In this document: piece after piece, positions 28,549 to 38,414 of the stretch | Layout of the letters: every line of letters begins with the position of its first letter | Numbering within the stretch: position 1 is the stretch's first letter | DNA from: JAICQM01 sp963781555 | Lineage (GTDB): Bacteria; Chloroflexota; Limnocylindria; QHBO01 | Assembly (NCBI GenBank): GCA_963781555.1 | Contig: CAWAGB010000006.1 | Coordinates: forward strand, 248,001 to 312,000 | DNA: 64,000 nucleotides | Reading direction: 5' to 3' | Program-made: the position numbers and the translations under genes | The notes under the pieces: model-generated | What the model was told of the DNA's origin: nothing | Databases searched by the model: none | The model's input: the letters and a program-made list of their open reading frames with translations, nothing else

Positions 28549-31038
28549 ATGCCCCCGGCCCATCCCACCGACGCCCCCGCTCGCGCGGCACGCCCGCAGC
28601 TCGACCCAAAGGCGATCCTGGCTCGCCTCAACGAGCCGCAGCGTGAGGCCGTGTCGCACCTGACCGGGCCGCTGCTCATCCTGGCCGGCGCCGGCAGTGG
28701 CAAGACCCGTGTCCTTGCCCACCGGGTCGCGTACCTGGTGGCGACCAGCTACAAGCCGTGGCAGATCGTGGCCGTCACGTTCACCAACAAGGCGGCCAAC
28801 GAGATGCGCGAGCGGATCGCCGGCCTGATCGGGGAGGAGGCGGCCCGCGAGGCGACGATCGGCACGTTCCACGCCATCTGCGCCCGGCTCCTGCGGCGCG
28901 AGGGCGAGGCGATCGGGCTGGCGCGTGGCTTCACGATCTACGACCGCGCCGACCAGGTTGCGGTGGTGAAGGCGGTCGTGCGACGGCTCGACCTCGACGA
29001 GAAGCGCTTCAGTCCCACCGGCATGCTCGCCTTCATCGGGCAGCGCAAGGACGAGCTGGCCAGCCCGGCGGTGGCGCGCAAGCAGGCGGCCAATTTTTAC
29101 GAGGAGACCGCGGCATCGGTCTACGAGGGCTACCAGCAGCAGCTGACCGATGACGGGGCCGTCGACTTCGACGACCTGCTGATGCGCGCGGTGGAGCTGT
29201 TCGAGCAGCATCCCGACGTGCTGGCGCGGTACCAGCAGCGCTGGCAGCAGATCATGGTCGACGAGTACCAGGACACGAACCGCGCGCAGTACCTGCTGTG
29301 CCGCCACTTGGCCTCGAAGCACCACAACCTCGCCGTGGTCGGGGACGACGACCAGAGCATCTACTCGTGGCGCGGCGCCGACATGCGCAACATCCTCGAC
29401 TTCGAGAAGGACTATCCCGACGCGAAGGTCGTGAAGCTGGAGCAGAACTACCGTTCCACCCAGACGATTCTCGACGCCGCGCATGCCGTGGTCAGCCGCA
29501 ACGCGGGCCGCAAGGACAAGAAGCTGTGGACGGATCGCGGGACCGGCAGCGCGATCACCCTCTTCGACGCGTACAACGAGTACGAGGAGGCCGAGTTCGT
29601 CGCGCGCCAGGTCGAGAAGCTGGTCGGCGGGGCGGGTCGGACCTCGATGAGCCGCCTCCTCACCACCCGCGCAGACGACATCGACGGCGCGCGGCGCTAT
29701 GGCGAGCTGGCGGTTGCCTACCGCATCAATGCCCAGTCGCGCGTGCTCGAGGAGTCGTTCATGCGCTTCGGCATCCCCTACCAGCTCGTGGGCGGCACCC
29801 GCTTCTACGAGCGCCGCGAAGTGAAGGATGCGCTGGCCTACGTCCGGCTGGCGCGCAACCCCGCCGATCGGGTGGCGCTGGAGCGGATCATCAACGTCCC
29901 GGCCCGCGGGATCGGGAGCAAGACCATCGAGGAGCTGCGGGCATGGGCCGACGGGCGGGGGATCGCCCTGTGGAACGCGGTCACCGAGGCGGGAGAGAAC
30001 CCCAACCTGGCGCCGCGCGCACGGGCCAGCCTGGCGGTCTTCGTGGACGTGATGACGCCGCTGATGGCCGCGGCACAGACGGAGCCGCCGGGACGGGTCT
30101 TCGATCTTGCCACGGAGCTGTCCGGCCTGCGCGAGTCGATCCAGGACGGGACCGACGAGGGCGACGAGCGCTGGGCCAACGTGACCGAGCTGCGCAACCA
30201 TGCCGCCGAGTACGACGAGATCGCCCCGCCGGAGGGCCTGGCGCGCTTCCTGGAGGAGGTGGCGCTGGTCAGCGACCAGGACACGCTCGAGGATCGGCCG
30301 GATCGCGTGACGCTCATCACCCTGCACGCCGCGAAGGGCCTCGAGTTCCCGGTTGTCTTCATCGTCGGGATGGAGGAGGGGATGCTGCCGCACCAGCGCG
30401 CCCTGGAGGACGAGCGCGAGCTGGAGGAGGAGCGGCGCCTGGCGTACGTGGGCATGACCCGCGCAAAGGACCAGCTGTACCTGCTGCACGCCCACCATCG
30501 GTCCACCTTCGGCGTCGGCTCGCCTGCCGAGCCGAGCCGCTTCCTGGCCGAGCTGCCGGAGGACCTGCTGCGGACCGAGCGCACCGGCACCCCGTTTCGC
30601 CGTGGCGGCAGCCGCGGCTCGGAGCGCTGGGGCTCGCGCGGCACGGATGCGGAGGGCTGGCTGCCGGGTGGCTACCGGTCTCCGACGCGGCGCGGCAGCG
30701 AGCCGCTGCGGCCGGTCAACCTGCCTGACATGAGCGGGCCGCCCATCGGCGCGAAGCTGGATGCCGCGCGTCAACGGGTCGCGTCGGCGAGCTACGAATC
30801 GGGACCCGCGCCGGACCTGGGGAGCGGTACATTCCTGCGCCGCGCGACGCCCGCCGAGGAGGCGGCCGCGGGGCCGCGCTGGCAGCCGGGCGACCGGGTG
30901 CGGCATCGGCGCTACGGTATCGGCCTGGTGGTGGCCAGTGAGATCGCCAAGGGGGACGAGGAGGTGACGGTGGACTTCGAGGAGCACGGCCGCAAGTACC
31001 TGATCGCGGCCTACGCCGGCCTGGAGCGCGCCTCGTGA
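28549..31038 (+). CDS. pcrA: UvrD/PcrA-type ATP-dependent DNA helicase
   Basis: An 829-residue SF1A helicase. The Q-motif LNEPQREAV is followed by Walker A LAGAGSGKTRVL, motif Ia VTFTNKAANEMRERI, motif II VDEYQDTN, motif III VGDDDQSIYSWRGAD, motif IV EQNYRSTQ, motif V TLHAAKGLEFPVVFIVGMEE and motif VI RRLAYVGMTRAKDQLYL. The C-terminal Tudor-like RNA-polymerase-binding domain (PGDRVRHRRYGIGLVVASEI) is present. It unwinds DNA in repair and at transcription-replication conflicts. The first DinB-like gene overlaps its stop. Confidence 0.93.
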   Translation: MPPAHPTDAPARAARPQLDPKAILARLNEPQREAVSHLTGPLLILAGAGSGKTRVLAHRVAYLVATSYKPWQIVAVTFTNKAANEMRERIAGLIGEEAAREATIGTFHAICARLLRREGEAIGLARGFTIYDRADQVAVVKAVVRRLDLDEKRFSPTGMLAFIGQRKDELASPAVARKQAANFYEETAASVYEGYQQQLTDDGAVDFDDLLMRAVELFEQHPDVLARYQQRWQQIMVDEYQDTNRAQYLLCRHLASKHHNLAVVGDDDQSIYSWRGADMRNILDFEKDYPDAKVVKLEQNYRSTQTILDAAHAVVSRNAGRKDKKLWTDRGTGSAITLFDAYNEYEEAEFVARQVEKLVGGAGRTSMSRLLTTRADDIDGARRYGELAVAYRINAQSRVLEESFMRFGIPYQLVGGTRFYERREVKDALAYVRLARNPADRVALERIINVPARGIGSKTIEELRAWADGRGIALWNAVTEAGENPNLAPRARASLAVFVDVMTPLMAAAQTEPPGRVFDLATELSGLRESIQDGTDEGDERWANVTELRNHAAEYDEIAPPEGLARFLEEVALVSDQDTLEDRPDRVTLITLHAAKGLEFPVVFIVGMEEGMLPHQRALEDERELEEERRLAYVGMTRAKDQLYLLHAHHRSTFGVGSPAEPSRFLAELPEDLLRTERTGTPFRRGGSRGSERWGSRGTDAEGWLPGGYRSPTRRGSEPLRPVNLPDMSGPPIGAKLDAARQRVASASYESGPAPDLGSGTFLRRATPAEEAAAGPRWQPGDRVRHRRYGIGLVVASEIAKGDEEVTVDFEEHGRKYLIAAYAGLERAS

Positions 31039-31586
31039 ACGGCGAACTGCCACCGGCCACCGCGGGCGCGATCCTTGGCGAGCTGATCGCCGAACGGAAT
31101 GCCTTCCTGGCCGCCCTGGGCGACGTCGAGCCGAGCCTGCTGACGACGCCCGGCCTGGCGGGGGAGTGGAGCGCGCGCGAGCTGCTTGCCCACCTCGGCT
31201 ACTGGTGCGGCCACGCGGCCGAGGCGCTCCATCGCGCAGCGCAGGGCACGCTCCACGAGTTCGGTAGCGACGACCCGGACTTCGACGTGGACGCCATCAA
31301 CGAGACCGTGGCCCGCGTGGCCCGCGAGACCGATCTCGCCTCCGTTCGCCTCCGCGAGGAGGCCGCCTACGGCGCGCTGGTCGAGCGCCTCGAGACCGCC
31401 GAGGACGGCTGGCTGCTCGACACCACCGGCTACCGCGAGACGCTGGAGCAGGTGCTCCGCGAGGACGGCCCGGAGCACTACCACGAGCACACGCTCGACA
31501 TCCGCTCCTGGTTCACCGGCGGGGACGAGGACGAGGACGAGGAGGAGGACGAGGAAGAGGACTCGGACGCGGGGACGCTCGCTTGA
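31035..31586 (+). CDS. DinB/maleylpyruvate-isomerase-fold protein with acidic tail
   Basis: A 183-residue protein with GTG start in GTGA overlap with the helicase. AERNAFLAALGDVEP, GLAGEWSARELLAHLGYWCG and HYHEHTLDIRSWF fit the four-helix DinB_2/DUF664 fold, with possible metal-binding histidines at HLGYWCGH and HYHEH. The last 25 residues are almost all Asp and Glu. It is followed by a paralogue. Thiol-dependent or damage-response enzymes use this fold, but the reaction is unknown here. Confidence 0.65.
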   Translation: MNGELPPATAGAILGELIAERNAFLAALGDVEPSLLTTPGLAGEWSARELLAHLGYWCGHAAEALHRAAQGTLHEFGSDDPDFDVDAINETVARVARETDLASVRLREEAAYGALVERLETAEDGWLLDTTGYRETLEQVLREDGPEHYHEHTLDIRSWFTGGDEDEDEEEDEEEDSDAGTLA

Positions 31587-32035
31587 GCCGCCTGGCCGAG
31601 CTGGAGCGGAGGCTGGCTGTCGCACGCGCGGACTTCCTGGCCGCGCTGGCGGGGCTGCCGGCTGATGCCGCCGAGCGGCCGCTGATGGATGACTGGACGG
31701 CCCGCGACCTGGTGTGGCACGTCGGGTTCTGGGCCGATCACGGCGCGCACGCCATCGAGCTGGCGCTCGCCGGCCGGGGAGCCGCCTTCGACTACAGCAC
31801 CGACCGCACCGATGCAATGAACGCCGCGGAGCACGTGCGCGGCCAGGCAGCCTCCATGACCGATGCCCTCCGTCGCGAGGCGGCGGCCTTCGACCGCCTC
31901 ACTGTCGCCGCCGCACGCCTCGATGACACCAGGCTCGACGGTCGGCTCGGCAACGGCGACACGGTCGCCGAGGTGCTCGCCTACGACGGGCCGGACCACT
32001 ACGCCGAGCACGCCGCTCACCTTCGATCCGCATGA
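31583..32035 (+). CDS. DinB-fold protein, paralogue of the preceding gene
   Basis: A 150-residue protein with TTG start in TTGA overlap with its neighbour. ARADFLAALAGLPADAAERP, MDDWTARDLVWHVGFWADHG and DGPDHYAEHAAHLRSA line up with the previous protein without the acidic tail, so the two arose by tandem duplication. Histidines are kept at the same places (WHVGFWADH, HYAEH). Its stop overlaps the ligase start. Confidence 0.65.
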   Translation: MSRLAELERRLAVARADFLAALAGLPADAAERPLMDDWTARDLVWHVGFWADHGAHAIELALAGRGAAFDYSTDRTDAMNAAEHVRGQAASMTDALRREAAAFDRLTVAAARLDDTRLDGRLGNGDTVAEVLAYDGPDHYAEHAAHLRSA

Positions 32036-34105
32036 CCGGACCGGATCCCGTCGCCCGAGCGGCGGAGCTGCGCGCCGTCCTCGACGAGGCGAACCATCGC
32101 TACCACGTCCTCGACGCGCCAACGATGGAGGACGCGGAGTATGACCGCCTGCTTCGCGAGCTGAACGACCTCGAGGCCGCGCATCCCGACCTCGTCACTC
32201 CCGACTCGCCGACCCAGCGGGTGGGGGCCACGCCGTCGAACCTCTTCGCATCGGTCCGACACGACGTCCCGATGCTCAGCCTCGGCAACGTGTTCGGCGC
32301 CGACGAGCTGCGCGACTTCGACGCGCGAGTGCGCAAGGGCCTCGGCCGCGGAGATGGGGACGCGCCGGTTGCCTATGTCTGCGAGCTCAAGATCGACGGC
32401 CTGGCGATCAGCCTGCGCTACGAGGGCCGCAGCTTCGTGCGTGGCGCGACCCGCGGCGACGGCAGCACCGGCGAGGATGTGACGCCGAACCTGCGCACCG
32501 TGCGCGCCATCCCGCTGCGCCTGCTGGCTGATCCGCCGGGGGAGCGGCTGGAGGTGCGGGGCGAAGTTTTCATGCCGCGCGGCGCGTTTGCCGCGCTGAA
32601 CGAGCAGCTGGAGCGCGACGGCAAGCCCCTGTACGCCAACGCGCGCAACACCACCGCCGGCACCGTGCGCCAGAAGGACCCGGCGGTGACCGCCAGCCGC
32701 AACCTGTCGATCTGGGCGTACCAGCTCGTCGGGGCGCACGGGCTCGCGACCCATTCCGAGTCGCTCGAGCTGTTGCGGAGCCTGGGGTTCCCGGTCAACC
32801 CGAACGTGCGACGCGTAGCGGGCATCGACGAGGTCATCGCGTACGTCGAGGAGTGGGCCGATGCTCGCCGCGAGCTCGACTACGAGACCGATGGGATTGT
32901 CATCAAGGTCGACGCGCTCGAAGACCAGGCCCGGCTCGGCTTCGTCTCGCGCGCTCCGCGCTGGGCGACCGCCTACAAGTTCCCCGCCCAGCAGGTGACG
33001 ACGAAGCTGGAGGAGATCGAGGTGTACGTGGGACGAACCGGCGCGCTCACCCCGGTGGCGCACGTCACCCCGGTGCTGGTCGGCGGGACCACGGTCCGAA
33101 ACGCGACCCTCCACAACATCGACGAGATCCGGCGCAAGGACCTGCGGGTGGGCGACACGGTGGTCCTCCAGCGTGCCGGGGACGTGATCCCCGAGGTGGT
33201 GAGCGCCGTCGTGGACGCGCGCGACGGGACCGAGGTGGTGTGGGAGATGCCCACCGCCTGCCCGGTATGCGGTACCGCGGTCATGCGCGAGGAGGGGGAG
33301 GCGGTCACCCGCTGTCCAAACCCGTTCTGCGCCGCGCAGCGCATCGGCGGCCTGCTGCATTTCACCGGTCGCGGCGGCGTGGACGTCGACGGCCTGGGGT
33401 ACAAGATCATGGTCCAGCTGGCAGAGCGCGAGCTGGTGCGCGAGCCGGCGGACATCTTCCGTCTCGACGTCGACACGCTGGCGGGGCTGGATCGACTTGG
33501 CCGCAAGAGCGCGGAGAACCTGCACGCTGCCATCACCGATGCGCGGCGGCGGCCGTTGGCGCGCATCCTCAACGCACTCGGCATCCGCCATGTCGGTGAG
33601 CAGACGGCCATCGACCTTGCCACCTGGCTGAGCACCGAAACGCCACGCGGCGAGGACGAGACGGAGGCGGCGTGGACGCTGCGCGCGGTGGATCGGCTGC
33701 GCGGCGCGAGCGCGGAGGAGCTGACCGAGGTCTACGGCATCGGTGGCGTCGTGGCCGAGGCGATCGCCGGCTTCTTCGCCGACGAGCACACCCGCGACGC
33801 GCTGCACCGCCTCGTGGAGGCAGGCATGGTGGCCGAGGCCCCCGCGCCCGGAGCCACCCTGGCCCCTGCCGAGGGGCCGCTCTCCGGCAAGACGCTGGTC
33901 GTCACCGGCACGCTTCCCGGCTTCAGCCGCGCAGGAGGCGGAGGCGGCGATCCGGGCCGCAGGCGGCAAGCCGGGCGGATCGGTCAGCGCGAAGACGGAC
34001 TACCTGGTCGCCGGCGAGAAGGCCGGGAGCAAGCTGGCCAAGGCGGAATCGCTGGGCGTGCCGGTGCTCGACGAGGACGGGTTCCGCGCGCTGCTGGGCG
34101 GCTAG
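32032..34105 (+). CDS. ligA: NAD+-dependent DNA ligase (single frameshift near the C-terminus)
   Basis: About 690 residues when one extra base at about 33928-33931 is removed. Adenylation domain with the lysine motif ELKIDGLAISLRYEGRS, then YETDGIVIKVDALEDQARLG, the OB fold (RTGALTPVAHVTPVLVGGTT), the four-cysteine zinc finger (CPVCG..CPNPFC), HhH repeats and a BRCT domain. The BRCT reads GKTLVVTGTLPGFSR and then continues one frame over as QEAEAAIRAAGGKPGGSVSA. It seals nicks in replication and repair. As the gene is normally essential, the shift is probably a sequence error; without correction translation runs on to 34341. Confidence 0.9.
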
Positions 34106-35359
34106 CGGCGCCCGCCGGCCATCTTCTCCGCCTCGGGTCTCCGTCGCAGGCGCCACATCGCCCAGATCCCGACCAGCCGGTCCGAGGGCCAGCAGGGCGA
34201 AGGCGATCCGCCAGCCGCGTGGCGTCCTCCGGGCCGAGGAGGCTGACGCCCGGTGACCGTCACCGCGGTGAGCAGGAACCCGGCCGCCGTCTGCACGGTG
34301 AGTGCCGAGCCGGCGGTGCCCCGGAGGCGCGAGCTCGCTGATGGCGGTCGAGAACTGCGCCGAATCGGCGACCACCGTGATGCCCCATACCAGGGCCACC
34401 GCCACGAGCAGCGCCGGCCACGCGCCGAACAGGAGTCCGGTGAGCGACCGCGCAGGTGCCCGATGCACCCATCGCCGCCATCGTCGAGCGTCGTGCGGCC
34501 CCATCGGTCGGCGAGGGCTCCCGCCACGACGCAGCCGATGCCGCCCGCCGCCACCACCGCGAACGCGAGCAGGCTCGCCAGCCCGACGTCGGTGCACGCC
34601 GCTCGCCGCGAGCGACGCGACCAGGAACACCGGGATCCAGCTCCACATGGCGTACAGCTCCCACATGTGGCCGAGGTAGCCAAGGTTGGCGAGCCGGACC
34701 GATGGCTCGCGCAGCGCGGCCACGGCAACCGCCGGGCTGAAACGCAGGGCCGGGACGGCGACGCGGCCCTTCGCGCACGGTGAGGGCGATGAGGGCCGCG
34801 CCGACGGCCGCTCCGCCTGCGGCGGCGAGCACGATCACGCGCCAGTCGGCGGATACCAGCGTGCCGCCTGCGCGCAGCAGGTGGGGGAGCGCCGAGCCGA
34901 TGGTGATGGCGCCGATCAGCGTCCCGACCGCCAGGCCGCGCTCGCGGCTGAACCAGCCGGCGAGGACCTTCATCCCCACCGGATAGACGGCGGCGATCCC
35001 GGCACCGGTGAGGAAGCGGAACGGAAGCGCTGCGGCGAGGTCGCCGGCGAGCAGCGCGAAGCCGGCGGTCGCGATGACCGCCACCACCGCGCCGGCGGTC
35101 ATCAGCGAGCGGGCCGGCACGACGTCCGGGACGCCCCACGCGGCGAGGAGCAGCGCGCCGGCGGCAAAGCCGAGCTGCACCGCGACGGTGAGCATCGCCA
35201 CGCCGACCGTATCGAGCCCCCACGCGGCCACGAGTGACGGCGCGACGGCGGTGCCGCTGAACCACGTGCCCAGGACGAGCAGCACGGCGGCGGACATCGC
35301 CAGCAGAAGCGCGCCAGCGGCCCTTCGGCCTCATCGGCCGCGCTGACCAGGCCGGTCAT
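34102..35359 (-). pseudogene. MFS transporter, broken by about seven frameshifts
   Basis: Pieces of a 12-helix major facilitator protein appear in all three minus-strand frames in the right order: MTGLVSAADEAEGPLA, then VLLVLGTWFSGTAVAPSLVA, FRFLTGAGIAAVYPVGMKVL, VRLANLGYLGHMWELYAMWS, GIGCVVAGALADRWGRTTLD, LVAVALVWGITVVADSAQFS, QTAAGFLLTAVTV and finally GIWAMWRLRRRPEAEKMAGG. Shifts fall near 35310, 34760, 34600, 34460, 34320, 34240 and 34170. Such density exceeds that of any neighbour, so decay is possible, but the same single-base indel style occurs elsewhere. It starts in an ATGA overlap with the MaoC gene. Substrate unknown. Confidence 0.7.
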
Positions 35360-35772
35360 GCGGGCAGGATGGTGAAGACGAGGCACTCCCCGCGCAGCAC
35401 CTCGGTCCCGTCCGCCCGCCGCGCGACGCAGCGCAGACGGGTGATCGGCTTGTCGGCGCGCGCCTCGATCACCTCCGCCTCGGCGGTCACGGTGTCGCCG
35501 ACGAAGACCGGGGCGGGGTAGTCCCACTCCTGGTGCAGGAAGACGCTTCCCGGGCCGGGGAGCCGTTCGGCGACGAGCGCGTTGAAGAGGCCGGCGGTCA
35601 GGCCGCCGTGGACGACGAGCCGCCCGAACGAGGTGCGCGCCGCGAAGTCGGCGTCGAAGTGGAGCGGGTTGCGGTCACCGCTGATGGCCGCGAAGGCCTC
35701 GACGTCCTTGGCAGTGAAGGTGCGCGTCCAGGTGGCGCGCGCGCCGACCGCCGGGGGAGTCCATCGGTCCAT
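35356..35772 (-). CDS. MaoC-like (R)-hydratase/dehydratase-family protein
   Basis: A 138-residue hot-dog-fold protein. FTAKDVEAFAAISGDRNPLH contains the family's D..NPlH catalytic motif, followed by DADFAARTSFGRLVVHGGLT and FVGDTVTAEAEVIEARADKP. It probably hydrates or dehydrates an acyl-CoA thioester. It lies one base after the hydrolase stop and overlaps the MFS start by four bases, forming a three-gene minus-strand operon. Confidence 0.85.
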   Translation of the reverse strand: MDRWTPPAVGARATWTRTFTAKDVEAFAAISGDRNPLHFDADFAARTSFGRLVVHGGLTAGLFNALVAERLPGPGSVFLHQEWDYPAPVFVGDTVTAEAEVIEARADKPITRLRCVARRADGTEVLRGECLVFTILPA

Positions 35773-35773
35773 C

Positions 35774-36604
35774 TCAGTCGCCCTCTGCCAGGAATGCCTC
35801 GACCAGGGCGTCGTAGCCGCGGAACGACGAGCGCACGGTATGCCCGCAGTCGGGGTCGATCTCCAGTCGCGCGCCGGGGATGCCGTCCGCCACCTGGCGC
35901 GTGCGCGCGAGTGGCACGACCTGGTCGCGAGCACCGGCGAGCACGAGTGTCGGCACGTCGATCTCGGCCAGCCGGTCGGTCACGAACGACGAGGGATCGA
36001 GCGTCGTGCGCAGCTCGCCGACGAAACGCTCCGGGGTTGCCGGCCGTGGCTGCAGGCGCGCGGCGACCTCGAACGACTCGGCGCCACCGGCCCCCTCGCC
36101 GGGACGCATGACCTGCGCCATGCGGGTGAAGAACTCGCCCCAGCGCCCTGCCTCGGCCATCTCGACCCAGCCACCCAGCCGCTCGGCCATCGGTGAATGC
36201 GCGGGCGTTTCGGATGCCACCGCCGCCAGGACGAGGCGCTCGACGAGGTCGGGGTGGTCGACCGTCAGCCACAGCGAGATACGGCCCCCACCGGACTCGG
36301 CCTCGACCGCCACCGGACCGATGCGCTCCGCGCGCAGGACCGATGCCGCCGCGTCGGCCATGACGCGCGGATGCATGAGGCGGCCGGCATCGGCCGGGTC
36401 GTCGGGAAGTGGCCTGCCGACCACGTGGACGGTGCGGGCGGCCGTACGGCCCTCCCAGCGGCGCCCGAGCACGTGCTCGGTCCCGGCCAGCGGCCGCAGC
36501 CCGGTCTCGACGCCGCCAAGGACCACGAGGGGCGTGCCCGGCCCGCCGGGGAGCGTCGCGATCTCGATCCGGCCGCCGCGGATCGGCAGCGCACGCGTCG
36601 TCAT
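35774..36604 (-). CDS. Alpha/beta hydrolase
   Basis: A 276-residue alpha/beta-fold hydrolase. The nucleophile elbow is AVEAESGGGRIS (AxSGG rather than GxSxG), the acid is in VLAGARDQVVPL and the histidine is in PDCGHTVRSS. Substrate unknown. ATG 36604 is preferred over GTG 36613 because it leaves a TAGCGT -10 box exactly 7 bases upstream. That start is only 23 bases from the divergent gatC start. Confidence 0.8.
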   Translation of the reverse strand: MTTRALPIRGGRIEIATLPGGPGTPLVVLGGVETGLRPLAGTEHVLGRRWEGRTAARTVHVVGRPLPDDPADAGRLMHPRVMADAAASVLRAERIGPVAVEAESGGGRISLWLTVDHPDLVERLVLAAVASETPAHSPMAERLGGWVEMAEAGRWGEFFTRMAQVMRPGEGAGGAESFEVAARLQPRPATPERFVGELRTTLDPSSFVTDRLAEIDVPTLVLAGARDQVVPLARTRQVADGIPGARLEIDPDCGHTVRSSFRGYDALVEAFLAEGD

Positions 36605-36611
36605 GGGCTGC

Positions 36612-36617
36612 ACGCTA
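36612..36617 (-). promoter_or_regulatory. -10 box for a leaderless hydrolase transcript, sharing bases with the gatC box
   Basis: TAGCGT on the minus strand, 7 bases before ATG 36604. Its TA pair (36616-36617) is also the TA of the plus-strand TACCAT. Confidence 0.45.
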
Positions 36618-36621
36618 CCAT
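36616..36621 (+). promoter_or_regulatory. -10 box for a leaderless gatC transcript
   Basis: TACCAT, 6 bases before the gatC ATG, no Shine-Dalgarno. It shares two bases with the minus-strand box of the hydrolase. Confidence 0.5.
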
Positions 36622-36627
36622 CGGGCC

Positions 36628-36921
36628 ATGATCAGCCGCGAGACCGTCGAGCACGTTGCCGCCCTGGCTCGCCTTGGGCTGTCCGACGATGAGGTCGACC
36701 GCATGCAGGAGCAGCTCTCGCACATCCTCGAGACGATCGAGCAGCTGCGCGACGTGGACACCTCCAGCGTCGACCCCACGGCGAGCGTGATCGCGCTCGA
36801 GAACGTGATGCGCGACGACGTGGCGCGGCCACCCATGAGTCGCGAGGCGGCGCTGGCCAACGCGCCGCGACGGGAGGGCGACCACCTGCGCGTGCCGACC
36901 GTGCTGGAGGAGGGCCGGTGA
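36628..36921 (+). CDS. gatC: Aspartyl/glutamyl-tRNA amidotransferase subunit C
   Basis: A 97-residue protein that stabilises the GatA-GatB complex. ISRETVEHVAALARLGLSDD, EQLSHILETIEQLRDVDTSS and VMRDDVARPPMSREAALANA are typical of GatC. It overlaps gatA by four bases. gatB is about 8 kb away in this genome. Confidence 0.92.
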   Translation: MISRETVEHVAALARLGLSDDEVDRMQEQLSHILETIEQLRDVDTSSVDPTASVIALENVMRDDVARPPMSREAALANAPRREGDHLRVPTVLEEGR

Positions 36922-38414
36922 AGCTGGCCGACCGCACCATCAGCGAGGTCGCCGGCCTGCTGCGCGACCGCGAGGTCACGAGCCGCGAGCTGACCGAGGC
37001 ATGCCTGGCGCGCATCGACCGCGACGCGGGACGCCTCAACACGTTCCTGGCGGTCGAGGCGGATACGGCGCTGGCGGCCGCCGATGCCGCGGACGCAGCC
37101 CTGGCGAGCGGCGATGGACGGCCGCTGCTCGGGATCCCGTACGCGCTCAAGGACATCTTCGTCACCCGCGCGCTGGCCGACGATGGCCGTGACCTGCCCG
37201 GCGGCCTGCCGACCACCGCCGGCTCGAAGATCCTGGCCGGCTACCGATCGCCGTACGCGAGCGATGCGCAGGAGCGTCTCGATGGCGCCGGGGCCGTGCT
37301 GCTCGGCAAAACCAACTGCGACGAGTTCGCGATGGGCTCCAGCAACGAGAACAGCGCCTACGGGCCGGTGCGCAACCCGTGGGACGAGGCCACCGTGCCC
37401 GGCGGCAGCAGCGGCGGGTCCAGCGCGGCCGTGGCGGCGGGCCAGGCGTTCTTTGCCACGGGTACCGATACCGGCGGCAGCATCCGGCAACCGGCCAGCC
37501 TGAGCGGGGTGATCGGCATGAAGCCGACCTACGGCCGGGTGAGCCGCTACGGGATGATTGCCTTCGCCTCGTCGCTCGACCAGTGCGGACCGTTCACGCG
37601 CAGCGTGCGCGACTGCGCGCTCGTGCTGGGCGCGCTCGCGGGCCACGACCCGCGGGACGCCGACCAGCGTCGACGTGCCGGTGCCTGACTACACGGCGGC
37701 GCTGAGCGGCGACGTGAAGGGCCTGCGGCTCGGGGTGCCGCGCGAGTACTTCGTGGCCGGCATGGAGCCGGGCGTCGAGGCCGCGGTGCGCACGGCCGTT
37801 GACGTCCTGCGGGATGCCGGCGCGGAGATCGTGGACGTGTCACTGCCGTCCACGGATCGCGGGCTCGCGACGTACTACATCATCGCGCCGGCCGAGGCGA
37901 GCGCGAACCTGGCCCGCTTCGACGGCATCCGCTACGGCCATAGCGCCGGTGGCGACGACCTGCTGGAGAACGTACCTGCGCACGCCGTGGCGACGGCTTC
38001 GGGCCGGAGGTGAAGCGCCGGATCATGCTCGGTACCTACGCGCTCTCTGCGGGCTACTACGACGCGTATTACGTGAAGGCGCAGCAAGTGCGCACCCTGA
38101 TCAAGGACGAGTTCGATCGCGTGCTCGCGGACGTGGACGCCCTGCTGGCGCCGACCTCACCGAGCGTCGCGTTCCCCATCGGTGCCAAGACGCAGGATCC
38201 GCTGCTCATGTACCTCAACGACGCCTGCACCCTGCCGGTCAACATCGCCGGACTGCCGGGCATCTCCGTGCCCTGCGGACTGTCGGATGGCAAGCCGGTC
38301 GGCCTGCAGGTCATCGGGCGAGCATTCGACGAGGCGACCGTCCTGCGCGTGGCGGACGCCTACGAGCGCATCGCCGGCTTCGCCGACCTTCGCCCGGCCA
38401 CCGCGCATGACTGA
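36918..38414 (+). CDS. gatA: Aspartyl/glutamyl-tRNA amidotransferase subunit A (three frameshifts)
   Basis: About 497 residues after removing three single extra bases (near 37665, 37972 and 37984). The amidase signature with Ser-cisSer-Lys is clear: PYALKDIF carries the Lys, and PGGSSGGSSAAVAAGQAFFA and TDTGGSIRQPASLSGVIGMK carry the serines. After the breaks it resumes as DVPVPDYTAALSGDVKGLRL and then VKRRIMLGTYALSAGYYDAY. It releases ammonia from glutamine to amidate Glu-tRNA-Gln or Asp-tRNA-Asn. GTG start in a GTGA overlap with gatC. The frameshifts are most likely sequence errors because the function is normally indispensable where GatCAB is used. Confidence 0.88.

Noticed and set aside
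28375..31053. An 892-codon minus-strand open frame across the helicase
   Set aside because: The plus strand encodes all helicase motifs; the minus translation has no recognisable protein.
37655..37995. Programmed frameshifting in gatA
   Set aside because: Three separate one-base shifts without slippery sequences or stimulatory structure are better explained as sequence errors.
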